Assembly: GCF_004000745.1 (NCBI RefSeq)
Contig: NZ_BILV01000005.1
Span: forward strand, 1-51,405
From: Paenibacillus barengoltzii NBRC 101215
GTDB lineage: Bacteria; Bacillota; Bacilli; Paenibacillales; Paenibacillaceae
Reading direction: 5' to 3'
DNA: 51,405 bases
The stretch's first letter is position 1. Each line of letters starts with the position of its first letter. The notes beneath the pieces were generated by a model. It was not told where the DNA came from, did no database searches, and saw nothing but the letters and a program-made list of their open reading frames with translations. Of the stretch, positions 1 to 7,468 are shown in pieces. The position numbers and the translations under genes were made by a program.

Positions 1-1
1 T

Positions 2-622
2 CTGGCGCGGATCGATGTGTCCGCGCTGGATCCCCGCTTACAGCAGGCGCACCTAATCGTCGCCTGCGACGTCGACAACCCGCTCTGCGGCGATCGTGGC
101 GCGTCCCGGGTATTCGGGCCGCAGAAGGGCGCCACCGCCGCAATGGCGGAGCAGCTGGACGCCGCGCTCGCGCATTACGCGGAGGTGGCGCGGCGGCAGC
201 TAGGCCGGGACGTGCGTGACGTCCCGGGCGCTGGGGCAGCCGGCGGGCTGGGCGCCGGGCTGTTGCTCTTTACGCAGGCCGAAATGCGCAGGGGCGTCGA
301 GATCGTGCTCGACTTTACCGGCCTGCGGGAGAAGGTGGCGGCGGCGGACGTGGTGTTCACCGGCGAGGGCGGCATCGACTTCCAAACGAAGTTTGGGAAG
401 GTGCCCTACGGTGTCGCCCGAATCGCCAAGGCCGCCGGCAAGCGCGTGATCGCGATCGCAGGGACGATCGGTGAAGGCGCGGACGCGCTCTACGCCGAAG
501 GGATCGATGCGATCTTCGGCATCACCCCCGGCGCCGCCGCCCTGCCGCAGCTGCTCGCCGCCGGGCCGCGCAACGTGCAGCGCACCTGCGAGAACATCGG
601 CCGCCTGCTGCGGCTTAGCTGA
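2..622 (+). CDS. Glycerate kinase, C-terminal part (5' end outside the window)
   Basis: The reading frame is open from base 2 with no start upstream inside the window, so the N-terminal part of the gene is missing; a GTG at 17 is internal. The visible ~206 residues match the C-terminal half of the GlxK/GarK-type glycerate kinases, which phosphorylate D-glycerate with ATP in the cytoplasm. Seen: a segment with ACDVDNPLCG followed by GASRVFGPQKGA, then PGAGAAGGLGAGL, a TGEGGIDFQTKFGKVP block and an AIAGTI strand, all typical of this family and in the expected order. The gene ends in TGA at 620-622 and is followed by a non-coding repeat-rich stretch, so it is the last gene of its unit. The family call is firm; whether the product is 2- or 3-phosphoglycerate cannot be read here. 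Confidence 0.9.
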   Translation: MARIDVSALDPRLQQAHLIVACDVDNPLCGDRGASRVFGPQKGATAAMAEQLDAALAHYAEVARRQLGRDVRDVPGAGAAGGLGAGLLLFTQAEMRRGVEIVLDFTGLREKVAAADVVFTGEGGIDFQTKFGKVPYGVARIAKAAGKRVIAIAGTIGEGADALYAEGIDAIFGITPGAAALPQLLAAGPRNVQRTCENIGRLLRLS

Positions 623-681
623 TGGGTTTTGCTCACGCTGTGGCGTCGCGTTGGTCCTGGGGAGACATATGCGACCATGCT

Positions 682-763
682 CTTTTTGGCGATTATCCCG
701 TTGCATCAGGGGATGGAGGGGATTCGCCTCCCGCTTCTGAATGAAAGGGATAATGGTGAAAAG
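682..763. repeat. Palindromic intergenic repeat, copy 1
   Basis: The left arm carries CTTTTTGGCGATTATCCCG then TTGCATCAGG; the right arm carries TTCTGAATGAAAGGGATAAT then GGTGAAAAG. The right arm read in reverse complement matches the left arm with few mismatches, giving an ~80-bp imperfect palindrome with a ~25-nt centre. Copies 2 and 3 follow in the same gap and copy 4 lies near 22.0 kb. It does not encode a protein and has no transposase nearby. Confidence 0.8.
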
Positions 764-810
764 CAGCGCGAAAAGGATATCCTCGGATGAGAGTACCTAT
801 GCGCTCTACT

Positions 811-893
811 CCTTTTTAACCATTATCCCGTTGCATCAGGAGATGGGGGGATTCGTCTTCCGCTTCTGAGTGAAAGGGATAATGGTGCAAAGG
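811..893. repeat. Palindromic intergenic repeat, copy 2
   Basis: This has the same organisation as copy 1: ATTATCCCGTTGCATCAGG on the left and CTTCTGAGTGAAAGGGATAA on the right, followed by TGGTGCAAAGG. Even the centre (GATGGGGGGATTCGTCTTCCG) resembles copy 1, so the two probably share a recent origin. It is in the same orientation as copy 1. Confidence 0.8.
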
Positions 894-941
894 GGTACGG
901 GGAGCGCCTTCATACTGCCGGTCCTACGTTGGCTAAAAGGG

Positions 942-986
942 GAGGAATGTTGTATGACCAACCTACAACATTTCTCTCTTTTTATA
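942..986 (+). terminator. Hairpin with U-tract, candidate Rho-independent terminator
   Basis: GAGGAATGTTGTA (942-954) pairs with TACAACATTTCTC (964-976) with one G-U pair, giving a 13-bp stem and a 9-nt loop. TCTTTTTATA follows directly. It lies between palindrome copies 2 and 3 and is the best terminator candidate for transcription leaving the glycerate kinase gene, although it is 320 nt downstream. Confidence 0.5.
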
Positions 987-1020
987 TTTCTAGGTCAAGG
1001 GGGGACTACTACGATTCACA

Positions 1021-1101
1021 CCTCTTGACGATTATCCCTTTGCATCAGGCTAGGGAAAAGTTCATTACCCACTTCTGAATGAAAGGGATAATAGTGTAAA
1101 G
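1021..1101. repeat. Palindromic intergenic repeat, copy 3, with an extra half-site
   Basis: The left arm is GACGATTATCCCTTTGCATC and the right arm is CTTCTGAATGAAAGGGATAA followed by TAGTGTAAAGG. The centre is unlike copies 1 and 2. A further isolated right half (AAAGGGATAATCATGCAAAG) lies at 1109-1128, so half-elements also occur. Confidence 0.75.
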
Positions 1102-1219
1102 GAGGAGCAAAAGGGATAATCATGCAAAGATGTGTTTGAAGGGCATCCCCCACGTTCCCCACCTAAAGGCTTCTACAAATACAGCTCAGCCAACTAGCGG
1201 GACGAGATGAACAGTTTTT

Positions 1220-1248
1220 TTGCTCTAATGAGAAAAGTATAGTAAAAT
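1220..1248 (+). promoter_or_regulatory. Sigma-A-like promoter for the luciferase-like monooxygenase
   Basis: TTGCTC at 1220-1225 and TAAAAT at 1243-1248 are separated by 17 nt, about 45 nt upstream of the ATG at 1294. A/T-rich direct repeats of TATAGTAAA (1238 and 1254) overlap and follow the -10. The fit to consensus is fair. Confidence 0.5.
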
Positions 1249-1293
1249 ACAAAAATATAGTAAATTAGCGAAGACGAAGCGGAGGAACGAGAT

Positions 1294-2355
1294 ATGGAAA
1301 TCGGGATCAGCACGTTTGTGGAGACGACGCCGGATGTGGTCACGGGTGAAACGATTAGTCATGCGCAGCGGCTGCGCGAGGTTGTAGAGGAGATCGTCCT
1401 GGCCGACAAAGTCGGATTGGACGTGTTTGGCGTTGGGGAGCATCACCGCCAGGATTATGCGGCGTCCTCGCCTGCGGTGGTTTTAGCAGCAGCTGCTCCG
1501 CAGACGAAGCGTATCCGGTTGACAAGCGCCGTCACCGTGCTGTCTTCCGATGATCCGGTCCGCGTGTTCCAGGACTTCGCGACGTTGGACGGCCTCTCAA
1601 ACGGGCGTGCGGAGATTATGGCCGGGCGGGGTTCTTTTATTGAGTCGTTCCCACTGTTCGGTTACGATTTGAACGATTACGAGGAGTTGTTTGAAGAGAA
1701 GCTGGATCTGCTTCTTAAGCTGCGCGAGTCGGAAAAAGTCACCTGGCAAGGCAAGCACCGTCCGGCGATCCACAATCTAGGCGTCTATCCGCGTCCTGTG
1801 CAAAATCCGCTTCCGGTCTGGATCGGCAGCGGCGGTAATACCGAATCCGTCATTCGCGCCGGTGTGTTAGGCTTGCCGCTGGTGCTGGCGATCATTGGCG
1901 GACGGCCAACTCAATTTGCGCCGCTCGTGAAGATTTACAAGCGTGCTGCCGCCCAAGCCGGGCATGATGTCTCGAAGCTTACCGTGGCTTCCCATTCGCA
2001 CGGCTTTGTCGCCGATCGGAATGATGTGGCTGTAGAGAAGTTCTTCCCTTCGACGCAGGCGGTGATGAACATCATCGGGCGCGAACGTGGTTGGGGCCAT
2101 TACAGCCGGGCCACCTACGATGCGGCCCGCAGCCTGGAAGGTGCGCTGTATGTGGGCGACCCGGAAACTGTGGCCAATAAGATTATCTACTTGCGCAAAA
2201 ATGTTGGTATCACTCGCTTCTTCCTGCATTGCCCGCTTGGCACCATGCCGCATGAAGATGTGATGCGGGCCATCGAGCTTCTTGGCACGGAGGTTGCGCC
2301 ACGCGTCCGTGAGGAGGTTGCGCGCTGGGAGGCTGAGGGCGGGGATCTTCAGTGA
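1294..2355 (+). CDS. LLM-class flavin-dependent oxidoreductase (luciferase-like)
   Basis: This 353-residue protein of the bacterial luciferase-like monooxygenase fold would use reduced FMN or F420-type flavin to oxidise an unknown organic substrate in the cytoplasm. The N-terminus MEIGISTFVE forms the first beta strand. The GVGEHHRQDYAASSPAVVLAAAA stretch near residue 46 is the characteristic E-H-H motif. TSAVTVLSSDDPVRVFQDFATLDGLSNGRAE is the usual core, with GRGSF next to it. WIGSGGN near 175 and VGDPETVANKI near 290 are also family hallmarks. The start has a good site (GGAGGAACGAG before ATG). It appears monocistronic, with its own promoter and followed by a non-coding gap. The substrate cannot be read from sequence. 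Confidence 0.9.
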   Translation: MEIGISTFVETTPDVVTGETISHAQRLREVVEEIVLADKVGLDVFGVGEHHRQDYAASSPAVVLAAAAPQTKRIRLTSAVTVLSSDDPVRVFQDFATLDGLSNGRAEIMAGRGSFIESFPLFGYDLNDYEELFEEKLDLLLKLRESEKVTWQGKHRPAIHNLGVYPRPVQNPLPVWIGSGGNTESVIRAGVLGLPLVLAIIGGRPTQFAPLVKIYKRAAAQAGHDVSKLTVASHSHGFVADRNDVAVEKFFPSTQAVMNIIGRERGWGHYSRATYDAARSLEGALYVGDPETVANKIIYLRKNVGITRFFLHCPLGTMPHEDVMRAIELLGTEVAPRVREEVARWEAEGGDLQ

Positions 2356-2508
2356 CATTGAAGCCCGCTTCTCTACAACTTCCTCCATGACTTCGGCCTT
2401 GGCGCTCCGCTGGGCAGGTCGTTCCGTTGCGGAGGTGTGAGGAGAGAATGATTAGGCATTCTGGGTAGCGTTGCAGGTTTTCTGCGGCTTGGTCGCTTAA
2501 CCCGATGC

Positions 2509-2579
2509 CTAGGACAAGATGGTCCCCGAGTGCCCAAGAGGACGTGCCGGTACGGGGAGTACCGGCTTAGTTGTTCTAG
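2509..2579. other. Possible structured element in the 2356-2638 gap
   Basis: The 280-nt gap between two convergent genes has no convincing gene. Within it CTAGGACAA (2509-2517) can pair with TTGTTCTAG (2571-2579). They enclose a perfect hairpin CCGGTAC-GGGGA-GTACCGG (2548-2566) and a weaker GTCC/GGAC helix (2522-2543). The result is a three-way-junction-like fold. I do not recognise it as a known riboswitch. Nothing else stands out in this gap. Confidence 0.3.
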
Positions 2580-2638
2580 CCTCACATAGGTGTCCGTTTA
2601 TTTTAATTTGAGGCATCCGCCCAACTCGGTTCCATGCA

Positions 2639-2680
2639 TAAAAAAGGGGCCGCCCAGCCGATTTCGGCCGGGACAACCCG
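2639..2680 (-). terminator. Rho-independent terminator after the guanylate-kinase-like gene
   Basis: On the minus strand, a GC-rich stem of GGGTTGTCCCGGCCG with CGGCTGGGCGGCCCC is followed by CTTTTTTATG. It begins 8 nt after the stop of the minus-strand gene at 2688. Confidence 0.8.
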
Positions 2681-2687
2681 TTTTCAT

Positions 2688-3392
2688 TTAGATTTTGTCC
2701 TGCAAAAAAGCCTTAATCTTCGCCAGCGTCTCGGCGGGATCGAGGTTTTGCAGCAAATAGTCGGATTCCTTCTTGTAAATCACCTGCTCGGAGTAGTTCC
2801 GTAAATACTCCTCAACGACCTCGGCGGGCGCCCCTTCGCGTTCCTCACGCAGCCGGATGTCCTCCTTCGTCACGTAGAGGAAGATCCGAATCGCCTGCGG
2901 ACCAAACCGTTTCCGCAGCGTCTGCATGCCTTCATGATTCACGACGACGACCGCTCCACCATACTGTTCCAGCGCTTCGTTCAGATCGCGCTCCGCAATG
3001 CCGTAGCTGCCTCGCTCCAGGCGGACGCTTTCGCTGAATTCCTGCCTACTCACCATCGCCTGAAAGTCGGCCTCCGTAATAAAACGGTAGTGCTCGCCGT
3101 CCCGTTCTCCCGCACGTATAGCACGGGTTGTATAAGGCAGCACATAAGGAAGGCCCAGATCAGCGCTTAGCTGCTTGGCGATGCTCTTGCGGCCGGAGCC
3201 GCTGGTACCGGTAATGATGATGACCTTGGGTTGCGGGGGAAGATCATCCGTCAGGAGCGCATCCGCCTGGCTTGTCGCAGCGGTTTCACTGCGGGCAGGA
3301 TCGGGAGTTGCTTTCAAGCCTTTGAGCCATTTCCACATTGCGTCCCATGCACTTTTTCCGGCTTTATCAATCCGTTTGAACGTCGCCGGCAA
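2688..3392 (-). CDS. Guanylate-kinase-like P-loop protein with N-terminal extension
   Basis: This 234-residue protein has an N-terminal extension of ~55 residues that is basic, then Ala/Asp-rich. A guanylate kinase domain follows: VIIITGTSGSGRKSIAKQL (P-loop, residues 57-75), LPYTTRAIRAGERDGEHYRFIT (the GMP-binding TTR-x-x-R and the G-x-Y-F-type region), and a lid near REEREGAPAEVVEEYLRNY. The P-loop reads GSGRKS instead of the usual GxGKS, closer to the guanylate-kinase-like domains of scaffold proteins. True Gmk enzymes lack the extension, so this may be an extra, specialised kinase or pseudo-kinase rather than the housekeeping enzyme. The start is probably TTG at 3392, 12 nt after AAGGAGGTGA; other starts downstream in the extension are possible. 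It lies 97 nt after the NlpC/P60 gene on the same strand. Confidence 0.75.
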   Translation of the reverse strand: MPATFKRIDKAGKSAWDAMWKWLKGLKATPDPARSETAATSQADALLTDDLPPQPKVIIITGTSGSGRKSIAKQLSADLGLPYVLPYTTRAIRAGERDGEHYRFITEADFQAMVSRQEFSESVRLERGSYGIAERDLNEALEQYGGAVVVVNHEGMQTLRKRFGPQAIRIFLYVTKEDIRLREEREGAPAEVVEEYLRNYSEQVIYKKESDYLLQNLDPAETLAKIKAFLQDKI

Positions 3393-3489
3393 AACCGCAC
3401 GGATTCACCTCCTTCGCCAACATCTATACTTATTATGTCGGCAAATTCAGAGGAAAACTGAATGTACTCGAATAGGAACTGGCAAGCGC

Positions 3490-4602
3490 CTAGAACAATC
3501 GCCGTGCGGTCACAAACCGCTTGGTCCATTGGCCGTTAAACGCCTCAATATGGACGCCCTTCTCTTTCGAGTAGGTGTGCAAAATTTGATTGTCCCCGAT
3601 GTAGATGGCAACGTGGCCGATGTCCAGCCCGCGCGCGCTGAAGAACAGCAGATCCCCTTTACGGAGCTCGTCCAGACTGACTTCCGTGCCCTCCTTGGCT
3701 TGGTTGTAAGAAACCCGCGGCAGTTCGATTGAGAGAACATCCTCATACACCCTTTTCACAAAAGAAGAACAGTCAAACGTCTTCGTCTGGTCAGGGGACG
3801 CCCCAAACTCGTAGGGTGTGCCTTCAAACGTTTTGCCGTAGGCGATCAACTCGTCAGCCTGCTTGTCCGCCAAAGTATCGCTGCGATAATTGGTGTATTT
3901 CGGCTTGGCGGATACATAACCGGAGCGGCCATCGGGAGTGCGTACCTCCAGCCAGAGCGCACTTGCCTCACGCACGACATGCAGCTTGCTGCCGGCAGGA
4001 AGCAGTTCCTCACTGACCGTCGCGCTGCTCACATCAGGTGCACTGCGCAGATTGAGCCCCCAGGTGACGGTGGTTTCGTATGTAAATTTCGAAGTGATCC
4101 GCACCGTACGGCTCTCCCCGTCCCAAGCCACCTCGCTGCCGAGCGCTTCACTGACGAACCGCAGGGGGACCAATGCATAACCGTCTGTAACCTGCCCGGG
4201 GACCGGCAGTGTTAAGGTTTGGCCGTTCAGCTGTGCCGTAGGGTCGCCGATGCGATAAACCAAGGTCATCTGGTCTCGCGTGGCTGTGACGGTCTTGCTG
4301 CTGTTGTCCCAAGTCAGCTTGGCCCCCAGCGCTTCAAAAACGTCGCGAATCGGCAGCAGAACACTGCCATTCACCAGGACGGGCGCCACTTCTGTCTGCA
4401 GCGGCCGCCCGTCGAGTTCAATGGTGATACCGCTGGCGGAGGCGGTTTGGCTTGCCGAGAGAGCAGTCCCTACGGTTACGGCGTCTGAAGCCGTGCTGCC
4501 CGCAGCCTCCGCGACCCCAGTTCCCGCTTGGGCGGTCAGCACGAGGGAGGCCGCCAGCAGCCAGCTGAGTTTGCGTGAACCTGTATTGAATGGTTTCGTC
4601 AT
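3490..4602 (-). CDS. Secreted NlpC/P60 endopeptidase with copper-amine-oxidase-N and SH3 domains
   Basis: This is a wall-acting cysteine peptidase of ~370 residues. It has a signal peptide (LSWLLAASLVLTAQAGTGVAEA). Two copper-amine-oxidase N-terminal stalk units follow, in the region with VNGSVLLPIRDVFEALGAKLTWD and ALVPLRFVSEALGSEVAWD. Next comes an SH3-like domain (GLNLRSAPDVSSATVSEELLPAGSKL) and then the NlpC/P60 domain. The catalytic Cys sits in KTFDCSSFVKRVY (about residue 278), His in DIGHVAIYIGD (about 330) and a third polar position near ILH (about 342). By family knowledge it would cleave the D-Glu/diamino-acid bond in peptidoglycan stem peptides. I prefer the second ATG (4602), 6 nt after AGGTGA; ATG 4605 is only 3 nt away from it. 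Upstream is serS on the same strand, 77 nt away. Confidence 0.9.
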   Translation of the reverse strand: MTKPFNTGSRKLSWLLAASLVLTAQAGTGVAEAAGSTASDAVTVGTALSASQTASASGITIELDGRPLQTEVAPVLVNGSVLLPIRDVFEALGAKLTWDNSSKTVTATRDQMTLVYRIGDPTAQLNGQTLTLPVPGQVTDGYALVPLRFVSEALGSEVAWDGESRTVRITSKFTYETTVTWGLNLRSAPDVSSATVSEELLPAGSKLHVVREASALWLEVRTPDGRSGYVSAKPKYTNYRSDTLADKQADELIAYGKTFEGTPYEFGASPDQTKTFDCSSFVKRVYEDVLSIELPRVSYNQAKEGTEVSLDELRKGDLLFFSARGLDIGHVAIYIGDNQILHTYSKEKGVHIEAFNGQWTKRFVTARRLF

Positions 4603-4679
4603 CATAAATCACCTAGTTTCTGGATGGATTTATATAGTTGGACGAAACCCAAGCTAAATGGTTGTGTGGAAAATGTTAC

Positions 4680-5972
4680 CTATTCCCGCAAGTCCAATGG
4701 GGTCAGGCGTTCGAGTCCGTTCATATATTTGCGCAGCGCCTGTGGAATCCGGATGCTGCCGTCTTCTTCCTGATGATTTTCCAGCAGAGGGATCAGGATT
4801 CGCGGCGAGGCTACCATGGTGTTATTCAACGTGTAGCAGTATTGCAGCTTGCCGTCTCGGGCCTTAAAGCGGATGTTCGAACGCCGGGCTTGAAAGTCCA
4901 ACAGCTGCGACGACGAATGGGTCTCCCCGTAAGCGCTGCGGCTGGGCATCCACGTTTCAATGTCGTATTGCTTATACGTCTTTTGCGACATGTCGCCGGT
5001 ACATACTGTCATCACCCGGTAAGGCAGCTCCAGCAGCTGAAGCAATTCCTCGGCGTTCTGGGTGATTTCCTGAAACAGCTGCTCCGACAGCTCCAGACTG
5101 TTCTCGCAGAGCACCACTTGCTCGACCTTCGAGAACTGGTGCACGCGGTATAAGCCATGCACATCTCGCCCGGCCGAGCCGACTTCGCTGCGGAAGCACA
5201 ACGAGGCCGCTGCCAGCTTGATCGGCTGGGTGAGGTCGACAATCTCGCGGTCGTAATACGCGACAAGTGGAACCTCGGCGGTGCCAACCAGCCAGCGATC
5301 GTCTTCGGCCATCTGGTACGTCTGATCTGAACCCAACGGGAAGAATCCGGTATTCACGAGCGCTTCCGCGCGCACCATTAGCGGAACCTCCAGCAGGGTG
5401 AAGCCCTTCGCGGCGAGGAGATCCATCGCCAGCTGCTGTACCGCCCGGTGGAGCAAGACGCCCGCGCCGCTCAGATAGTAATTGCGCGCGCCTGCTGTTT
5501 TGACTCCGCGCGGGATGTCAATCATCCGGTGGAGCTCGCCTAAAGCGACGTGATCCCGCGGTGTAAATTCAAATGTTGGAGGTTCGCCGACCCGCTTCAC
5601 TTCCACATTATCGAGATCCGACCGACCTTTTGGCGTGTCGGGCGAGACGGGGTTGGGGACGAGCAACATCAAGCGTCGATACTCTTGTTCGGCTTCATCC
5701 CGCTCTTTCTCCAACCCATTCAGCCGCCGATTCAACTGCTTGACCTCGTTTTTCAACGCGTCAGCCGCCTCCGGCCCTTGCTCCCGAATCAGTGCCTCAA
5801 TCTGCGGTGTCAGTCGGTTGCGCTCCTGGCGTAACCGTTCCGTCTCCTGCAGCAACGCCCGGCGTTGGTCATCCCAGCGCAAAAGCTCGGGAACCGAAAA
5901 CGCGATGCCCTTTTCCTCCGCCACGGTTTGAACTTGTTCTTGATGCTCCCGAATCCATTTGATGTCTAACAT
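4680..5972 (-). CDS. serS: Seryl-tRNA synthetase, divergent (second type)
   Basis: The protein has 430 residues, starting [10 protein letters not shown] at 5972, 10 nt after AAGGAG. An N-terminal coiled coil (residues ~25-100, with RQERNRL and [18 protein letters not shown]) would bind the long arm of tRNA-Ser. The class II catalytic core carries TAEVPL, motif 2 ([22 protein letters not shown]) and [10 protein letters not shown]. It charges tRNA-Ser with serine in the cytoplasm. Motif 3 reads [20 protein letters not shown], where the usual bacterial enzyme has [28 protein letters not shown] replaces the usual GLIRQHQF. Both are features I associate with organelle-like or accessory SerRS. It may therefore be a second SerRS next to a standard one elsewhere in the genome. 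Expression is controlled by the T-box leader just upstream. Confidence 0.9.
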   Translation of the reverse strand: [430 protein letters not shown]

Positions 5973-5979
5973 GGGTGAT

Positions 5980-6227
5980 CCGCTCCTTTTTCGATAGAAA
6001 TACAAAAAGCGCTCTTCGTCCATTGGGACGAGGAGCGCTTATCGACTCGCGGTGCCACCCAAATTGATCAAACCGGCAGGTCCGGTTCAATCCCCTTTCG
6101 TCCGCGATAACGGGCGGACCCGGTTAGCTTAGGGGGAATGGTGTATGCATTTAATACGATGTTCCCCTTGACGAAAACGCCTCTGAGTTGGATGCTCTTC
6201 ATAGGCATGATTCCGAGATTTGATTTG
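5980..6227 (-). promoter_or_regulatory. T-box leader of serS
   Basis: On the minus strand the T-box sequence AATTTGGGTGGCACCGCGAG lies at 6064-6045, followed by the terminator stem AAGCGCTCCTCGTCC / GGACGAAGAGCGCTT with TTTTTG (6040-6003). The T-box pairs with the uncharged tRNA acceptor end and forms the alternative antiterminator. Upstream, GTCCGC/GCGGAC with flanking CCCC/GGGG makes a stem II/III-like region (about 6127-6085). The leader from the predicted start (about 6227) is ~250 nt, normal for this class. I could not assign stem I and the serine specifier codon with confidence; the usual AGTA box is not obvious. Confidence 0.85.
6003..6040 (-). terminator. T-box-controlled attenuator hairpin
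   Basis: On the minus strand, a 15-bp stem (one G-U pair) with a 4-nt loop is followed by a run of U residues, 30 nt before the serS start. It is the OFF structure of the T-box. Confidence 0.85.
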
Positions 6228-6233
6228 ATTAGC

Positions 6234-6263
6234 AGTATAACGTAAGCGACCAACAGTTATCAA
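6234..6263 (-). promoter_or_regulatory. Promoter of the serS leader
   Basis: On the minus strand, TTGATA (6263-6258) and TATACT (6239-6234) are separated by 18 nt. The predicted transcript start near 6227 gives a leader of typical T-box length. Confidence 0.65.
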
Positions 6264-6281
6264 GAGGGAGGGGATGATCCC

Positions 6282-6890
6282 ATGAAAAAATTATTGCTTA
6301 CCGGCTTTGAACCCTTTGGCGGGGAACCGATCAATCCGGCGGTTGAAGCGATGCGCCGGCTGCAGGGCCGGGTGATCGGCTCCTTTGAGATTGTCGGCTT
6401 GGAGCTGCCGACGGTGTTCGGACAATCCACCGAGCGCCTGCTCGCCGCCGTCCAGCAACACGAACCCGCGGTGGTGATCGCGTTGGGACAAGCCGGCGGC
6501 CGCGAAGGAATCTCGTTCGAGCGGATCGCCGTCAACTTAAACGATGCCAATATCGCCGATAACGCCGGCAACCAGCCGGTAGACGAGCCGGTCGTGCCGG
6601 AAGGCCCGGCGGCTTATTGGACCACGCTGCCGGTCAAACGCATGGTCGACCGTCTGCGGAATGAAGGCATTCCCGCGTCGATATCGCTTTCCGCCGGGAC
6701 CTTTGTGTGCAACCACCTTTTTTACGGGTTGATGCACCACCTAGCCGTTACTGGCAAGCCGATTCGCGGCGGGTTCATCCATGTGCCTTATCTGCCGGAA
6801 CAGGCAGATCGACACTCCGGCGCCCCCAGCATGACGCTGGACCAGTTGGTCACCGGTTTGGAGCGAGGGATCGAGGTCCTGGGAGAATAA
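6282..6890 (+). CDS. pcp: Pyrrolidone-carboxylate (pyroglutamyl) peptidase I
   Basis: This 202-residue cysteine peptidase of family C15 removes N-terminal pyroglutamate from peptides in the cytoplasm. It has the family start (LLLTGFEPFGG), the catalytic triad Glu80 (GISFERIAVNLND), Cys143 (SAGTFVCNHLFYGLMH) and His167 (GGFIHVPYLPEQ), and normal length. The site GGGAGGGGATG precedes the ATG at 6282. It is divergent from serS and convergent with the repeat protein whose stop lies 8 nt downstream. The -35 region of the serS promoter lies close to its ribosome binding site, so the two divergent genes share a short control region. Confidence 0.95.
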   Translation: MKKLLLTGFEPFGGEPINPAVEAMRRLQGRVIGSFEIVGLELPTVFGQSTERLLAAVQQHEPAVVIALGQAGGREGISFERIAVNLNDANIADNAGNQPVDEPVVPEGPAAYWTTLPVKRMVDRLRNEGIPASISLSAGTFVCNHLFYGLMHHLAVTGKPIRGGFIHVPYLPEQADRHSGAPSMTLDQLVTGLERGIEVLGE

Positions 6891-6898
6891 CGTTTAGA

Positions 6899-7468
6899 TC
6901 AGCGTCTGCGCTTATGACTGTGTTTCTTATGGCGACGGCGGGCGTACTTGTTCGCAGCGACGCTACCGCTGCCGCCGCCAACGGCGTGCTGCTGACGTGT
7001 GCCGGGGCTGCTGATGGCAGAGTTGGTGCCCCCCGTGCTATATCGTCCGCCGCCGCTGGCTACTTGCGTGGCGCCAGCAGTTTGCTGGCCCCGGGGCAGC
7101 TTCACCACCTGGTCGTTCACTACGATCACGACCTCCTTGCCGCGTTGGAGCAAGCCGCGCGTATCGCGGTGATTTCTGCTGCTCCACCGCCCCCCCATCA
7201 GACCGCCCTTGCCGTCCTTATTAAACGCTTTGCCGCCTGCGCCAACGCTCTGTTGCTGCCGCACATACGGTGAACGGATGGCCGCGTTGCTGCCAGCGGC
7301 GCTGCTATGACCTGCGCCGCTGGCGATCTGCGTCGTGCTCGGCGCGTTGGTGTACTGGCGGTTCACGACGACGATCACCCGACTCACCCCTGGAAGGGGC
7401 GTTTTGGCAATCAAACGTTGCTTGCCTTTTTTCAGGATGACCATTAATTGGTCCTTGCGAGATGACAT
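6899..7468 (-). CDS. Basic, internally duplicated Ser/Gly-rich protein, function unknown
   Basis: This 189-residue protein has two similar halves. Each has a short hydrophobic strand (RVIVVVNRQY; EVVIVVNDQVVKLPRG), then a TQ(I/V)ASG(A/G)G block, a S(A/P)-(Y/G)-(V/T)-RQQ segment and a Gly-rich end. The C-terminus is strongly basic (RRRHKKHSHKRRR). It has no Cys and no signal peptide or transmembrane helix. ATG 7468 follows AAAGGAGAG by 7 nt, so translation is likely. The composition resembles some structural spore-coat proteins, but that is only a resemblance. The codon pattern is GC-rich like its neighbours. Confidence 0.7.
   Translation of the reverse strand: MSSRKDQLMVILKKGKQRLIAKTPLPGVSRVIVVVNRQYTNAPSTTQIASGAGHSSAAGSNAAIRSPYVRQQQSVGAGGKAFNKDGKGGLMGGRWSSRNHRDTRGLLQRGKEVVIVVNDQVVKLPRGQQTAGATQVASGGGRYSTGGTNSAISSPGTRQQHAVGGGSGSVAANKYARRRHKKHSHKRRR

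Noticed and set aside
2373..2585. Small minus-strand gene in the 2356-2638 gap
   Set aside because: Arg/Pro/Ser-rich translation without a ribosome binding site; typical of a chance frame in GC-rich DNA.
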